46,618 nt of DNA from UBA7485 sp050945075 (GTDB lineage Bacteria > Bacillota > Clostridia > Eubacteriales > Eubacteriaceae). Every line of letters starts with the position of its first letter. Positions within the stretch are counted from its first letter, which is position 1. The stretch is taken from positions 1 through 46,618 of the forward strand of contig JBMNSG010000007.1 of NCBI GenBank assembly GCA_050945075.1, in the 5' to 3' direction. The notes beneath the pieces were generated by a model, which saw nothing but the letters and a program-made list of their open reading frames with translations, had not been told where the DNA came from and searched no databases. This document shows positions 24,262-32,896 of the stretch, in pieces. The position numbers and the translations under genes were made by a program.

Positions 24262-25266
24262 TCAGTCCAGATAGTTGACTGAAGGCGTATGGATAATCGG
24301 ATAGACTTTTATTTCACTGGTATCAAGCAGTGGTGCCATCTTCAATGCATTAACCCGTTGTGTTTTATAGGTCTTATAATAATAGGTCAGTGATTCTGCA
24401 CAGAAAACAGAAGTATAAAGACTGATATCATACCATCCGGGTGCTTCTTCGACCATACCTTCTGGAACGTTCACGACTGAGAAACCGTTCATCATGGCCA
24501 TAACGGAAGTCAGTTCATCTTTTCCCTTAACCAGATATTCCCGGGCAAAAGAGAGACGGACAAAACGGGATGGCGGTGAAAAATCTCCGGGTACACCCCA
24601 GGTTCCGCCGCCGCTTCCAAATTTTTTCAGGACTTCGCCGTCCAGTGTTTTCGGTTCCGGATTGGTCCGTGTCTGAACCAGATAATTACGCAAATTGGTC
24701 AGGTGCCAGCTGTAGGACGGTGAATTGGTGAGAACACCGTGGGCATGGTCATAAATGGTAAGACCTTCCGGATCCGGTTCCAGAACCACAGAGCGTCCGG
24801 TTTTGTCCGAGAAAATATAGTGGCAGGTCGCATGACGTCCCTGAATCACTTCGTCGACCAGCTGCGATTCCTTCGCCAGTGCAATCAGCTCGTCCAGATC
24901 TCTGCACTGGCCGAGTATATAGGCGACGTAAAATCCGGGATAAACCGCTTTGGGTCCGGCTTTTTCCATAGGCGTATAAGTCGCAAAGCCAGGGTAAAGA
25001 AGATTGGCACCCATCAGCCCGTATTCATTGACACCGTCAAACAACAGGGGCTGTGAAAGCATCCCCGGTCCCATGCCCATTCCCATCATCGCGTAGGGCA
25101 GCTTCACCGACGGACTGGCCGGATCTGCAAGCAGATGAAATTCCATATTACGCGGGCAGAAAACCAGAGCCATATCCGGCTGCGGAACCGTATCGTAGGT
25201 TCGTCCCTGGAAATGAAGTTTTCCGTCCTCACTTTCCCATGTAAAACACGAGCATCCCATACTCAT
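24262..25266 (-). CDS. Choloylglycine hydrolase/penicillin acylase-family Ntn hydrolase
   Basis: The 334-residue protein belongs to the linear-amide C-N hydrolase group that includes bile salt hydrolases and penicillin V acylases. The start is set by AAGGAG nine bases before ATG, giving MSMGCSCF. Family members are processed to expose an N-terminal Cys, so C5 or C7 would be the nucleophile. Other family residues are R22 and D25 (GRTYD), the Asn in VLTNSP and the Arg in SRFVRLSFA. No signal peptide is seen, so it is cytoplasmic. Substrate cannot be assigned; bile salts are only one option. Confidence 0.87.
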   Translation of the reverse strand: MSMGCSCFTWESEDGKLHFQGRTYDTVPQPDMALVFCPRNMEFHLLADPASPSVKLPYAMMGMGMGPGMLSQPLLFDGVNEYGLMGANLLYPGFATYTPMEKAGPKAVYPGFYVAYILGQCRDLDELIALAKESQLVDEVIQGRHATCHYIFSDKTGRSVVLEPDPEGLTIYDHAHGVLTNSPSYSWHLTNLRNYLVQTRTNPEPKTLDGEVLKKFGSGGGTWGVPGDFSPPSRFVRLSFAREYLVKGKDELTSVMAMMNGFSVVNVPEGMVEEAPGWYDISLYTSVFCAESLTYYYKTYKTQRVNALKMAPLLDTSEIKVYPIIHTPSVNYLD

Positions 25267-25347
25267 TGTTGTAGTCTCCTTTACTGAAATCATATCCAGT
25301 GTTTTTATCATTCATACCCAGACAGACTGAACAGTTAAAATTGTAAA

Positions 25348-25380
25348 AGAAAAAAAGAGTGCATACAAATCGCGCACTCT
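25348..25380 (-). terminator. Intrinsic terminator after the mtnK-like gene
   Basis: On the minus strand AGAGTGC pairs with GCACTCT, followed by a run of T. It lies about 125 bases past the kinase stop. The intervening bases are AT-rich and carry no frame. Confidence 0.8.
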
Positions 25381-25505
25381 TGTAATTTTACATTTTATGT
25401 AATTTTTATGTATGTATTTATCTGTTTTGTAATATTTATGAAAAATACGCAGAATTTTATGGGCTTTAAAATGCGTTTTAAGCGTCTTTTAAAGAGTCGC
25501 TCAAC

Positions 25506-26783
25506 TCATTTATCCTTGAATACATAAATCGTTTCTCTGCTCGTTTTTACGCCTTTTTCGACCATATCCATGAAGATATCAATGTTGTCACATTTTTCCC
25601 AGTTAATGATCAGATACTTGGCCGTCCACATGGCAATACGACAGGCATCCGTCCGATCCTGCTCACTGGCAATGGTATCAAAATCCGGAAGGGGAACAAA
25701 GCTGCCCACTCTGGAAATAACCTGCGCACCCGAAGCCCCGCAGACCTCGTGCATGAAATCTTTCATGAGCTGATCCCGATACTGAACATGAGGACGATAC
25801 ATGGGCTTGGCATCCCGGTCCCAGCATTCCGCATAAATGCGGATATAGGATTCAATCATCCCGCGCATGTAGGAGAGGACTGACTGTCTCATGCGGGCGC
25901 AGTACTCTTCCGTATGATCAGGCATATAAAACCAGCGGATATATTCATAGAGCAGACTGCCCATCAGATAACCGGTATCGCAGGAAGCCAGACCCATATA
26001 GGTATACTCCTGATCGATGATTTTCATCTCATCCTGGCTGATCAGAATGTTGGACGTATGCAAGTCACCGTGCACCAGACATTCTGCTTTTTTCATATGG
26101 AGCTGGCGCAGCCTGAGCATCTGTGTTCTGAAGTTTTCGTCCTGCCATGGAATCTCATTGATCTCAATCCGTGCCGGATCGATATCGGGCGGAACCGGAC
26201 GTTTTTCGTTAAAAGCAGATTCTTCACGCAGGAACAGACCGATTTCAAAAATAAGCCGCATCGATGGATTCAGGAAAGCGGCCTGCAGCTTGCGGTGTTC
26301 CACCGCATCCATGTAGATTTCCGAGGTATAGAAATTCGTTTTGGCCAGAAATTCACCAATCTGTTCCGGAAAATTCGGAAACTGCATGCCCCGCATCATC
26401 TCAAAACGCAAAATCCGGAGATTGGAGCAGTCTTCACAGATATAGACATGATTTTTCTTGTCGACATCATAGATTTCCGGAATATACTGGGGAACAATGG
26501 CACCCTTTATTTCCATGATGCAGGCTTCAGTCAGATTCCTGTCCTGCTTCATGGGATTGGTTCCCGGATTGATTTTCTTAAGAAACTGTTTCGCCTGTTT
26601 GACTATCAGAGATTTACCATTCTGGTCCCAGACGCGGTAAACGAAATTAACAAAGCCGTCCCCGTCTTCTTCTTCATTTTCTCCGAATTCATAGACAGAA
26701 AGCTGTGCATCCGGGGCAAAATAATCTATACGGCTTTTAACGTAATCCGTTACATTTTCTCTTGTGATTTCTAGATAACTCAT
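25506..26783 (-). CDS. mtnK: S-methyl-5-thioribose kinase
   Basis: The 425-residue protein has the aminoglycoside-phosphotransferase/ChoK fold of methylthioribose kinases. The catalytic loop is HGDLHTSN (238-245), the metal-binding Asp is D257 in IIDQEYTYMG, and DTGYLMGSLLYEY follows. It phosphorylates 5-methylthioribose in the methionine salvage pathway. The partner isomerase gene mtnA is not in this window. An AGGAG site lies upstream of the ATG. Its location between metA and the origin genes fits a loose methionine-metabolism grouping. Confidence 0.9.
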   Translation of the reverse strand: MSYLEITRENVTDYVKSRIDYFAPDAQLSVYEFGENEEEDGDGFVNFVYRVWDQNGKSLIVKQAKQFLKKINPGTNPMKQDRNLTEACIMEIKGAIVPQYIPEIYDVDKKNHVYICEDCSNLRILRFEMMRGMQFPNFPEQIGEFLAKTNFYTSEIYMDAVEHRKLQAAFLNPSMRLIFEIGLFLREESAFNEKRPVPPDIDPARIEINEIPWQDENFRTQMLRLRQLHMKKAECLVHGDLHTSNILISQDEMKIIDQEYTYMGLASCDTGYLMGSLLYEYIRWFYMPDHTEEYCARMRQSVLSYMRGMIESYIRIYAECWDRDAKPMYRPHVQYRDQLMKDFMHEVCGASGAQVISRVGSFVPLPDFDTIASEQDRTDACRIAMWTAKYLIINWEKCDNIDIFMDMVEKGVKTSRETIYVFKDK

Positions 26784-26872
26784 GGCGTTCCTGCTCCTGT
26801 CCCTTCGAGTATATCAGAGCAGCTCCGGAGACTGAATGGAATATATTTTCCGGATTGGATAGAAAATCATCA

Positions 26873-26915
26873 TAAAAAAAGAACGTTACACCATCGGGAT
26901 GATGTATCGTTCTTT
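26873..26915 (-). terminator. Intrinsic terminator after the small exported protein
   Basis: On the minus strand AAAGAACG pairs with CGTTCTTT, with an inner TACA.CATC/GATG.TGTA extension. TTTTATG follows. Confidence 0.85.
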
Positions 26916-26947
26916 GTATTTCACTGCTTCCTTACAGAAAAGCTGTC

Positions 26948-27340
26948 TTATTCAGTGGACTTGGTATAATTGTTGGTTGTTCCGGTCGATGTATCAGTCA
27001 TAGCCAGCTTGGTATCATTTTCCGAAAGGGTATAGTTATAGACGATTGTCTGACCGCCGTATTCGGACGCATAGACCAGGGTGATGGTGCCGGCTTCCGC
27101 ATCTGCTGTATATTTCGCTGCATCAGTTCCGGTAATCTGGAAAACACCACCCTTGGTAAAGGTGACATTCATAATGTCAGGACTGGTATCATCTTTCCAG
27201 GTTCCCACCAGCTTTGAAGCAGAATCACTTTCTTTGACAGCAACTGAAACGCTGCCGCTGAATCCGGTAAGCAAAAAAGCGGCCAGCAGAGCTGCAAGAG
27301 TAACCGCGACCAGACCGATATTAAACTGTTTGTTTGTCAT
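26948..27340 (-). CDS. Small exported protein with lipocalin-like C-terminal domain (DUF5640-like)
   Basis: The 130-residue protein starts at the ATG preceded by GAGGT. Residues 7-27 form a hydrophobic signal or anchor segment. The rest resembles the short beta-rich domains of many Clostridia lipoproteins, with the typical opening LVGTWKDD and repeated Thr/Tyr strands. In such lipoproteins the segment usually ends in LTGC; here it reads LLTGFSGS, so the lipidated cysteine is absent. It is therefore probably membrane-anchored by the helix or secreted. Function is unknown. Confidence 0.7.
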   Translation of the reverse strand: MTNKQFNIGLVAVTLAALLAAFLLTGFSGSVSVAVKESDSASKLVGTWKDDTSPDIMNVTFTKGGVFQITGTDAAKYTADAEAGTITLVYASEYGGQTIVYNYTLSENDTKLAMTDTSTGTTNNYTKSTE

Positions 27341-27503
27341 AATGACCTCTTTCCGACCGTTTCGATTCTTTTTCAGGCATTTCAATCCTCTTCAGGTATC
27401 CGCGTCGATTTTGTTTATTATATTATTTTTAACGCTGGATATCCACAAAGACTTCTTTAAATTAAAGCGGAAATGACCGGAAAACGATCAATTTCATGAT
27501 CTG

Positions 27504-28199
27504 TCAGTCTGTAATCTGGTGCAGCTTTTCGATGTTTTCACCAGGATCTCCACCAAAAACACAGGATCCTGAAACCAGGACATCTGCTCCGGCTTCCCGG
27601 ATTTCACGTGCTGTCTTGAAATTGACACCGCCATCCACTTCAATCAGGATATCCCGGTCTCCAATCATTTCACGGATCTTGCGGATCTTATCCGAGCTTG
27701 CCTGAATATAACTCTGTCCTCCAAAACCGGGATAGACACTCATAACCAGAATCGTTCTGACGCGGTCCATCCAGGGAGCCAGTGCCTCCGGATCTGTATC
27801 CGGAGAAATGACCAGTCCCGGTACAGCGCCGGCTTCTTCAATCAGATCCAGACATTCACTGATATCGCAGGTGGTTTCCACATGGAAGGTTACGATATCT
27901 GCCCCGGCATCGATAAAACGGGGGATATAGGTTTTTGGATCGTCGATCATCAGATGCACGTCAAAGGGAATATCAATGCATTTTCTGAGATCCTTGCACT
28001 GGTCCGGGCCAAAGGTGATATTAGGAACAAAATGACCATCCATAATATCGACATGGAGCCAGTCGGCTCCGCCTTTTTCCACTGCCTTTAAATCATGATC
28101 CAGACAGGAGAAATCGGCGGACAGCATCGACGGGGCAATCATGGTACGGGGTTTTTTATTGAGAATTCTGTTCTGTTCTTCGCGGGTAAGTTTACTCAT
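27504..28199 (-). CDS. rpe: Ribulose-phosphate 3-epimerase
   Basis: This 231-residue TIM-barrel enzyme interconverts ribulose 5-phosphate and xylulose 5-phosphate. Typical motifs are APSMLSADF, HVDIMDGHFVPN, VHLMI, MSVYPGFGGQ and EVDGGVN. An N-terminal extension of about 20 residues precedes the family start. The ATG lies inside the last codons of gyrA (ATGAGTAA) with AGAGGA upstream, so translation is coupled to gyrase subunit A. Confidence 0.94.
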   Translation of the reverse strand: MSKLTREEQNRILNKKPRTMIAPSMLSADFSCLDHDLKAVEKGGADWLHVDIMDGHFVPNITFGPDQCKDLRKCIDIPFDVHLMIDDPKTYIPRFIDAGADIVTFHVETTCDISECLDLIEEAGAVPGLVISPDTDPEALAPWMDRVRTILVMSVYPGFGGQSYIQASSDKIRKIREMIGDRDILIEVDGGVNFKTAREIREAGADVLVSGSCVFGGDPGENIEKLHQITD

Positions 28200-30825
28200 C
28201 TTCGATATCCTCTGCATCATCCAGCGCCTTCAGGTTTTCCACGGCTTCCTTTTCCGCCTTCAGTTCTTCTTCCTGAGCCTCTGTTACAGCCGGCTTCTTG
28301 ATTCCGGGCATCGCTTCCTGTTCTTCAACAATCTCTGCTTCTTCAGGTTCTTCCACCAGTTCCTGATAAACCTTGGTCGAAGTGGCAATGCGTTCGTCCT
28401 TGTCCAGCTTCATCAGACGGACACCCTGGGTGCTTCTGGATGTTTTGGAGATATCTCCGCAGGAAAGCTTGATTACAACGCCCTGGTTGTTGATCATCAT
28501 GATTTCCTGATCGTGATCTGCCGTGCAGAATCCGACCAGATCGCCTGTCTTCTTGGTGATCTTATAGGTCTGGACACCCTTGCCGCCGCGCTTCTGCTTA
28601 CGGTATTCGGTAATATCCGTCAGTTTTCCGTATCCTTTTTCAGAGATACAGAGAATCGTGTTTTCGTGATCTTCCGGTTCAATGACATCCATGCCGATGA
28701 CATAATCACCTTCACGAAGATCAATCCCCTTGACACCCATCGATGTACGTTTCATCGGGCGGACTTCATCGGCATCAAAGCGGATGGCATAGCCGTCCTT
28801 GGTGCCCATGATAATCTGGTCTCCCTTTGATGTCAGGCGTACACGAATCAGCTCGTCGTCTTCCTTCAGATTAATGGCGATCAGGCCGTTCTTTCTGGAA
28901 GAATCGTACTCACTCAGGTGTGTCTGTTTGATGATGCCGTCGCGGGTCGCCATAATCAGGTTCTTGTCTTCATCGAAATCCTTGATCGGAATCATGGTGG
29001 TGATCTGTTCGTCCGGTTCCAGCTGCAGCAGGTTAACGATGGCTGTTCCTCTGGCTGCCCGTCCGGCTTCCGGTATTTCAAAGGCTTTCAGGCGATATAC
29101 CTTACCCTTGTTGGTGAAGAACATCAGGTAATGATGTGTGGTGGTAGTAAACAGGTGCTCGATAAAGTCGTTCTCTCTGGTCGACAATGCCGAAATTCCC
29201 TTGCCGCCGCGTTTCTGTGACCGGTAGGTATCCGCATTAATCCGCTTGATATAGCCGATATGCGTCATGGTAATGACGATTTCGCTTTCTTCAATCAGAT
29301 CTTCGATCAGAATTTCTTCTGCATCAACCCCGAATGAGGTTCTGCGTTTATCTGAATACTTGTTCTTGATTTCGATCAGTTCTTCTTTGATGATGCCGAG
29401 CAGCAGGCTTTCATTAGCCAGGATTTCTCTGAGCTTTTTAATCAGCTCGGTTAATTCCGCATATTCCTGTTCAATCTTGTCTCGTTCCAGACCGGTCAGC
29501 CGCTGCAGACGCATGTCCAGAATGGCCTGTGCCTGGATTTCAGTCAGTGCAAAGCGTTCGACCAGCTGTGCCTTGGCTTCCTTCCCGTCACGGGCGGCAC
29601 GGATGAGGGCGATGACTTCATCAATGTTGTCTAATGCAATAATCAGACCTTCCAGAATATGCGCCCTTGCTTCCGCTTTTTTCAGATCAAAACGGGTTCT
29701 TCTGGTAATAACTTCCTTCTGGTAGGCGACATATTGTTCCAGAATCTGTTTCAGGCTCAGGACTCTTGGCTGGCTTTTGCCATTTTCGTCTTTGACCAGC
29801 GCCAGCATAATCACGCCAAAGGTTTCTTCGAGCTGGGTATGCTTGTACAGCTGGTTCAGAATAATGGTGTCGTTGGCATCTCTCTTCAGGTCGATGACTA
29901 CACGTACGCCGGTTTTCAGACTGGATTCATCGCGCAGGTCGGAGATACCTTCCACACGCTTGTCACGGACCAGTTCCGCGATCTTTTCGACCAGTCTGGC
30001 TTTATTAACCATATACGGAAGTTCCGAGACGATAATCTGTTTGCGTCCGCGCTTGGTTTCATGAACTTCCACTTTGGAACGAACTCTGATTCTGGAACGG
30101 CCGGTTCTGTAGGCTTCCAGAATTCCACTCTGGCCGAGAATAATACCGCCAGTCGGGAAATCAGGTCCCTTGATGTGCGTCATCAGCTCTTCCGGGGTAA
30201 TATCCGGATTATCGATAAACGCGACTGTTCCGTCAATGACTTCACCGAGATTATGCGGCGGGATATTGGTTGCCATCCCGACGGCAATTCCTGAAGAACC
30301 GTTTACCAGCAGATGCGGGAAGCGGGAGGGGAGGACTTCCGGTTCGACTTCCGAACCGTCAAAGTTATCGACAAAGTCGACTGTATCTTTATTGATGTCA
30401 CGGAGCATTTCCATGGCGATCTTGCCGAGTTTGGCTTCGGTATAACGCATGGCAGCCGCGCCGTCACCATCGACCGAACCAAAGTTCCCCTGGCCGTTTA
30501 CAGTCATATAACGAGTCGAGAAATCCTGGGCCATACGGACCATGGCATCGTAAACTGCTGTATCGCCATGCGGATGGTATTTACCGAGAACTTCCCCGAC
30601 GATCCTGGCGGATTTTCGGAAGGGTCTGTCCGGCGTCATGCCCAGTTCATTCATCGCGTACAGAATCCGTCTGTGTACCGGCTTCAGTCCGTCACGGACA
30701 TCAGGCAGGGCACGGCCGATGATAACACTCATCGCATAGTCGATGTAGCATTCTTTCATTTCACTGGCGATATTGACGGTTTCGATCGGATGTTCCATTA
30801 AAAAGTTTTCTGTTGTTTCACTCAT
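28192..30825 (-). CDS. gyrA: DNA gyrase subunit A
   Basis: The 877-residue subunit cleaves and rejoins DNA in the gyrase tetramer. The active-site tyrosine is Y128 in AAAMRYTEAKL. The quinolone-resistance region reads HPHGDTAVYDAMVRMAQDF, so the residue equivalent to E. coli Ser83 is Thr89, while the Asp87 equivalent (D93) is kept. The GyrA box appears as QKRGGKG near the start of the C-terminal barrel. The protein ends in a long acidic tail. It begins 21 bp after gyrB and overlaps rpe. Confidence 0.98.
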   Translation of the reverse strand: MSETTENFLMEHPIETVNIASEMKECYIDYAMSVIIGRALPDVRDGLKPVHRRILYAMNELGMTPDRPFRKSARIVGEVLGKYHPHGDTAVYDAMVRMAQDFSTRYMTVNGQGNFGSVDGDGAAAMRYTEAKLGKIAMEMLRDINKDTVDFVDNFDGSEVEPEVLPSRFPHLLVNGSSGIAVGMATNIPPHNLGEVIDGTVAFIDNPDITPEELMTHIKGPDFPTGGIILGQSGILEAYRTGRSRIRVRSKVEVHETKRGRKQIIVSELPYMVNKARLVEKIAELVRDKRVEGISDLRDESSLKTGVRVVIDLKRDANDTIILNQLYKHTQLEETFGVIMLALVKDENGKSQPRVLSLKQILEQYVAYQKEVITRRTRFDLKKAEARAHILEGLIIALDNIDEVIALIRAARDGKEAKAQLVERFALTEIQAQAILDMRLQRLTGLERDKIEQEYAELTELIKKLREILANESLLLGIIKEELIEIKNKYSDKRRTSFGVDAEEILIEDLIEESEIVITMTHIGYIKRINADTYRSQKRGGKGISALSTRENDFIEHLFTTTTHHYLMFFTNKGKVYRLKAFEIPEAGRAARGTAIVNLLQLEPDEQITTMIPIKDFDEDKNLIMATRDGIIKQTHLSEYDSSRKNGLIAINLKEDDELIRVRLTSKGDQIIMGTKDGYAIRFDADEVRPMKRTSMGVKGIDLREGDYVIGMDVIEPEDHENTILCISEKGYGKLTDITEYRKQKRGGKGVQTYKITKKTGDLVGFCTADHDQEIMMINNQGVVIKLSCGDISKTSRSTQGVRLMKLDKDERIATSTKVYQELVEEPEEAEIVEEQEAMPGIKKPAVTEAQEEELKAEKEAVENLKALDDAEDIEDE

Positions 30826-30846
30826 AAATTCAGCTCAGTCTCCATT

Positions 30847-32766
30847 CTAAATGTCAAGATTCTTGACTTTTGAAGCGTTCATTTCGATAAATTCTTTTCT
30901 GGGCTGAACCTTGTCTCCCATCAGAATCGTAAAGATATCGTCCGCAGCAGCTGCATCCGCAATTTCAACCTTCTTAAGCAGCCGTGCATGCGGATCCATG
31001 GTTGTTTCCCAGAGCTGCTGGGCATCCATTTCACCGAGCCCTTTGTAACGCTGCAGGGCCACCTTGCTGCGGTCCGGTACATCTGCCAGCTTCTGGCTCA
31101 GATCGTCATCGGTATAGGCGTATTCAACGTGCTTGCCGCGGGTAATCTTGTACAGCGGCGGCTGGGCGATATAAACGTAGCCGTTGTCGAGCAGACCGCG
31201 CATATAACGGTAGAAGAATGTCAGCAGCAGCGTTCTGATATGGGCGCCATCGACATCCGCATCCGTCATGATAATAATCTTGTGGTATCTGGCCTTGTCG
31301 ACGTTAAAGTCATCACCGACACCGGTTCCAAACGCGGTAATCATGGATTTCAGAGTATCCGCGCCCAGAATTCTGTCCAGACGGGCTTTTTCTACATTGA
31401 GGATCTTTCCTCTCAGCGGAAGGATCGCCTGGATCTTGGAGTCACGTCCGGACTTGGCAGAGCCGCCAGCGGAGTCTCCTTCGACGATAAAGATTTCCGA
31501 CTTGGCCGGATCTTTTTCACGGCAGTCCGCAAGCTTTCCGGGCATGGCGGTGTTGTCGAGAGCCGTTTTCCGGCGTGTCATTTCACGGGCTTTTTTAGCT
31601 GCATCACGAGCTCTGGCTGCCTGCAGTGTCTTTTCGATGATGGTCTTGGCACCCTGCGGGTTTTCTTCCAGGAAAGCCGTGATTTCTTCAGCCGTTATGG
31701 TTTCGACGATATTCTTGACTTCCGGATTCCCCAGTTTGGTCTTGGTCTGACCTTCGAACTGCGGATTACTTATTTTGATGGAGATAATAGCTGTCAGGCC
31801 TTCACGAACATCTTCACCGGTCAGGTTCTTATCGTTTCCCTTGAGCAGATTGTTTTTACGTGCGTAATTGTTGATGCTGCGGGTCAGCGCTGTTTTAAAT
31901 CCGTTCAGGTGCGTGCCGCCTTCAGTCGTGTTGATGTTGTTGGCGTAGGAGAGGATATTTTCCGTATAGCCGGTCGTATACTGAAGCGCCAGTTCCAGCT
32001 GACAGGAATCCGCATTTTTTTCGTAGTAAATGACGTCAGGGAAGAGGGCGTCCTTATTCCGGTCCAGGTATTCGATATAGGATTTCAGTCCGCCTTCAAA
32101 GCAGAACACTTCTTTTTTAACCGGATTTTCCCGTTCATCCTTCAGGGTAATCGAGATTCCCTTATTCAGATAAGCAAGCTCCCTGAGTCTGTTTTCAAGT
32201 GTTTCGAAATCGTAAGTGGTAACCGAGAAAATCTTGGGATCCGGATGGAAGGTAACCGAGGTTCCTGTACGATTGGTATTGCCGATTGGTTCCAGCTCAG
32301 AGGTCTTGTGACCGCGTTCAAAGGTCTGTCTGAAGATCTGTCCGCGCTGCTTGACTTCGACCGTCAGATGGTCGGAGAGGGCATTGACAACCGATACACC
32401 GACACCGTGAAGGCCGCCGCTTACCTTGTAGGTATCACTGTTGAATTTACCACCGGCATTCAGCGTGGTCAGAGCCAGTTCAACACCGGAGATACCGGCT
32501 TTCTGGTTAATATCAGTTGGAATACCGCGGCCGTCATCGACGACAGTAACTGAATTGTCTTTTTCGATGGTAACCGTAATATTCTTACAGAAACCGGCCA
32601 GCGCTTCATCAATCGAGTTGTCCACGACTTCATAGACCAGATGATGCAGACCTTCATTACCGTTATTCCCGATATACATCCCCGGGCGGAGTCTGACATG
32701 TTCGATTCCTTCCAGAACCTGAATATTGTCGGCCGTGTATTTTTTGAGCTTGTTGTCTTTACTCAT
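30847..32766 (-). CDS. gyrB: DNA gyrase subunit B
   Basis: The 639-residue ATPase subunit shows the GHKL motifs VVDNSIDEALAG, DDGRGIP and GGLHGVG, and the Toprim motifs EGDSAGG and DADVDGAHIRTL. Its length is typical of the short Gram-positive form. AAGGAGAG precedes the ATG. It follows recF after 130 bp that hold a strong hairpin. Confidence 0.98.
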   Translation of the reverse strand: MSKDNKLKKYTADNIQVLEGIEHVRLRPGMYIGNNGNEGLHHLVYEVVDNSIDEALAGFCKNITVTIEKDNSVTVVDDGRGIPTDINQKAGISGVELALTTLNAGGKFNSDTYKVSGGLHGVGVSVVNALSDHLTVEVKQRGQIFRQTFERGHKTSELEPIGNTNRTGTSVTFHPDPKIFSVTTYDFETLENRLRELAYLNKGISITLKDERENPVKKEVFCFEGGLKSYIEYLDRNKDALFPDVIYYEKNADSCQLELALQYTTGYTENILSYANNINTTEGGTHLNGFKTALTRSINNYARKNNLLKGNDKNLTGEDVREGLTAIISIKISNPQFEGQTKTKLGNPEVKNIVETITAEEITAFLEENPQGAKTIIEKTLQAARARDAAKKAREMTRRKTALDNTAMPGKLADCREKDPAKSEIFIVEGDSAGGSAKSGRDSKIQAILPLRGKILNVEKARLDRILGADTLKSMITAFGTGVGDDFNVDKARYHKIIIMTDADVDGAHIRTLLLTFFYRYMRGLLDNGYVYIAQPPLYKITRGKHVEYAYTDDDLSQKLADVPDRSKVALQRYKGLGEMDAQQLWETTMDPHARLLKKVEIADAAAADDIFTILMGDKVQPRKEFIEMNASKVKNLDI

Positions 32767-32798
32767 TACTCTCCTTACTGTTGGTTAAATGAACTATT

Positions 32799-32870
32799 AT
32801 AAAAACCGGAACCGCCGCCTGAACGACTGTCAAAAGCGTTTATCACGCCTCTGCGCCTGCGGCGGCTCCA
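32799..32870 (-). promoter_or_regulatory. GC-rich hairpin with T-run before gyrB
   Basis: On the minus strand an 11-bp stem GGAGCCGCCGC/GCGGCGGTTCC encloses about 40 bases, including GCGT-GATAA-ACGC. It is followed by GGTTTTTATAAT. It may end or attenuate recF transcription. The sequence TATAAT at its edge could equally be a gyrB -10 box, with only a poor -35 (TTCAGG, 16 bases away). Confidence 0.55.
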
Positions 32871-32896
32871 TGTTAATGATCTGTTTGATTCTGATT

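Noticed and set aside
25914..26774. Open frame opposite mtnK (286 codons)
   Set aside because: Antisense shadow of the kinase gene, with no domain recognised.
30988..32553. Long open frame opposite gyrB (521 codons)
   Set aside because: It is the antisense shadow of gyrB, with no ribosome-binding site and no recognisable family; gyrB is certain.
32836..32870. Short frame MEPPQAQ in the recF-gyrB gap
   Set aside because: No ribosome-binding site. The bases are explained by the hairpin stem.
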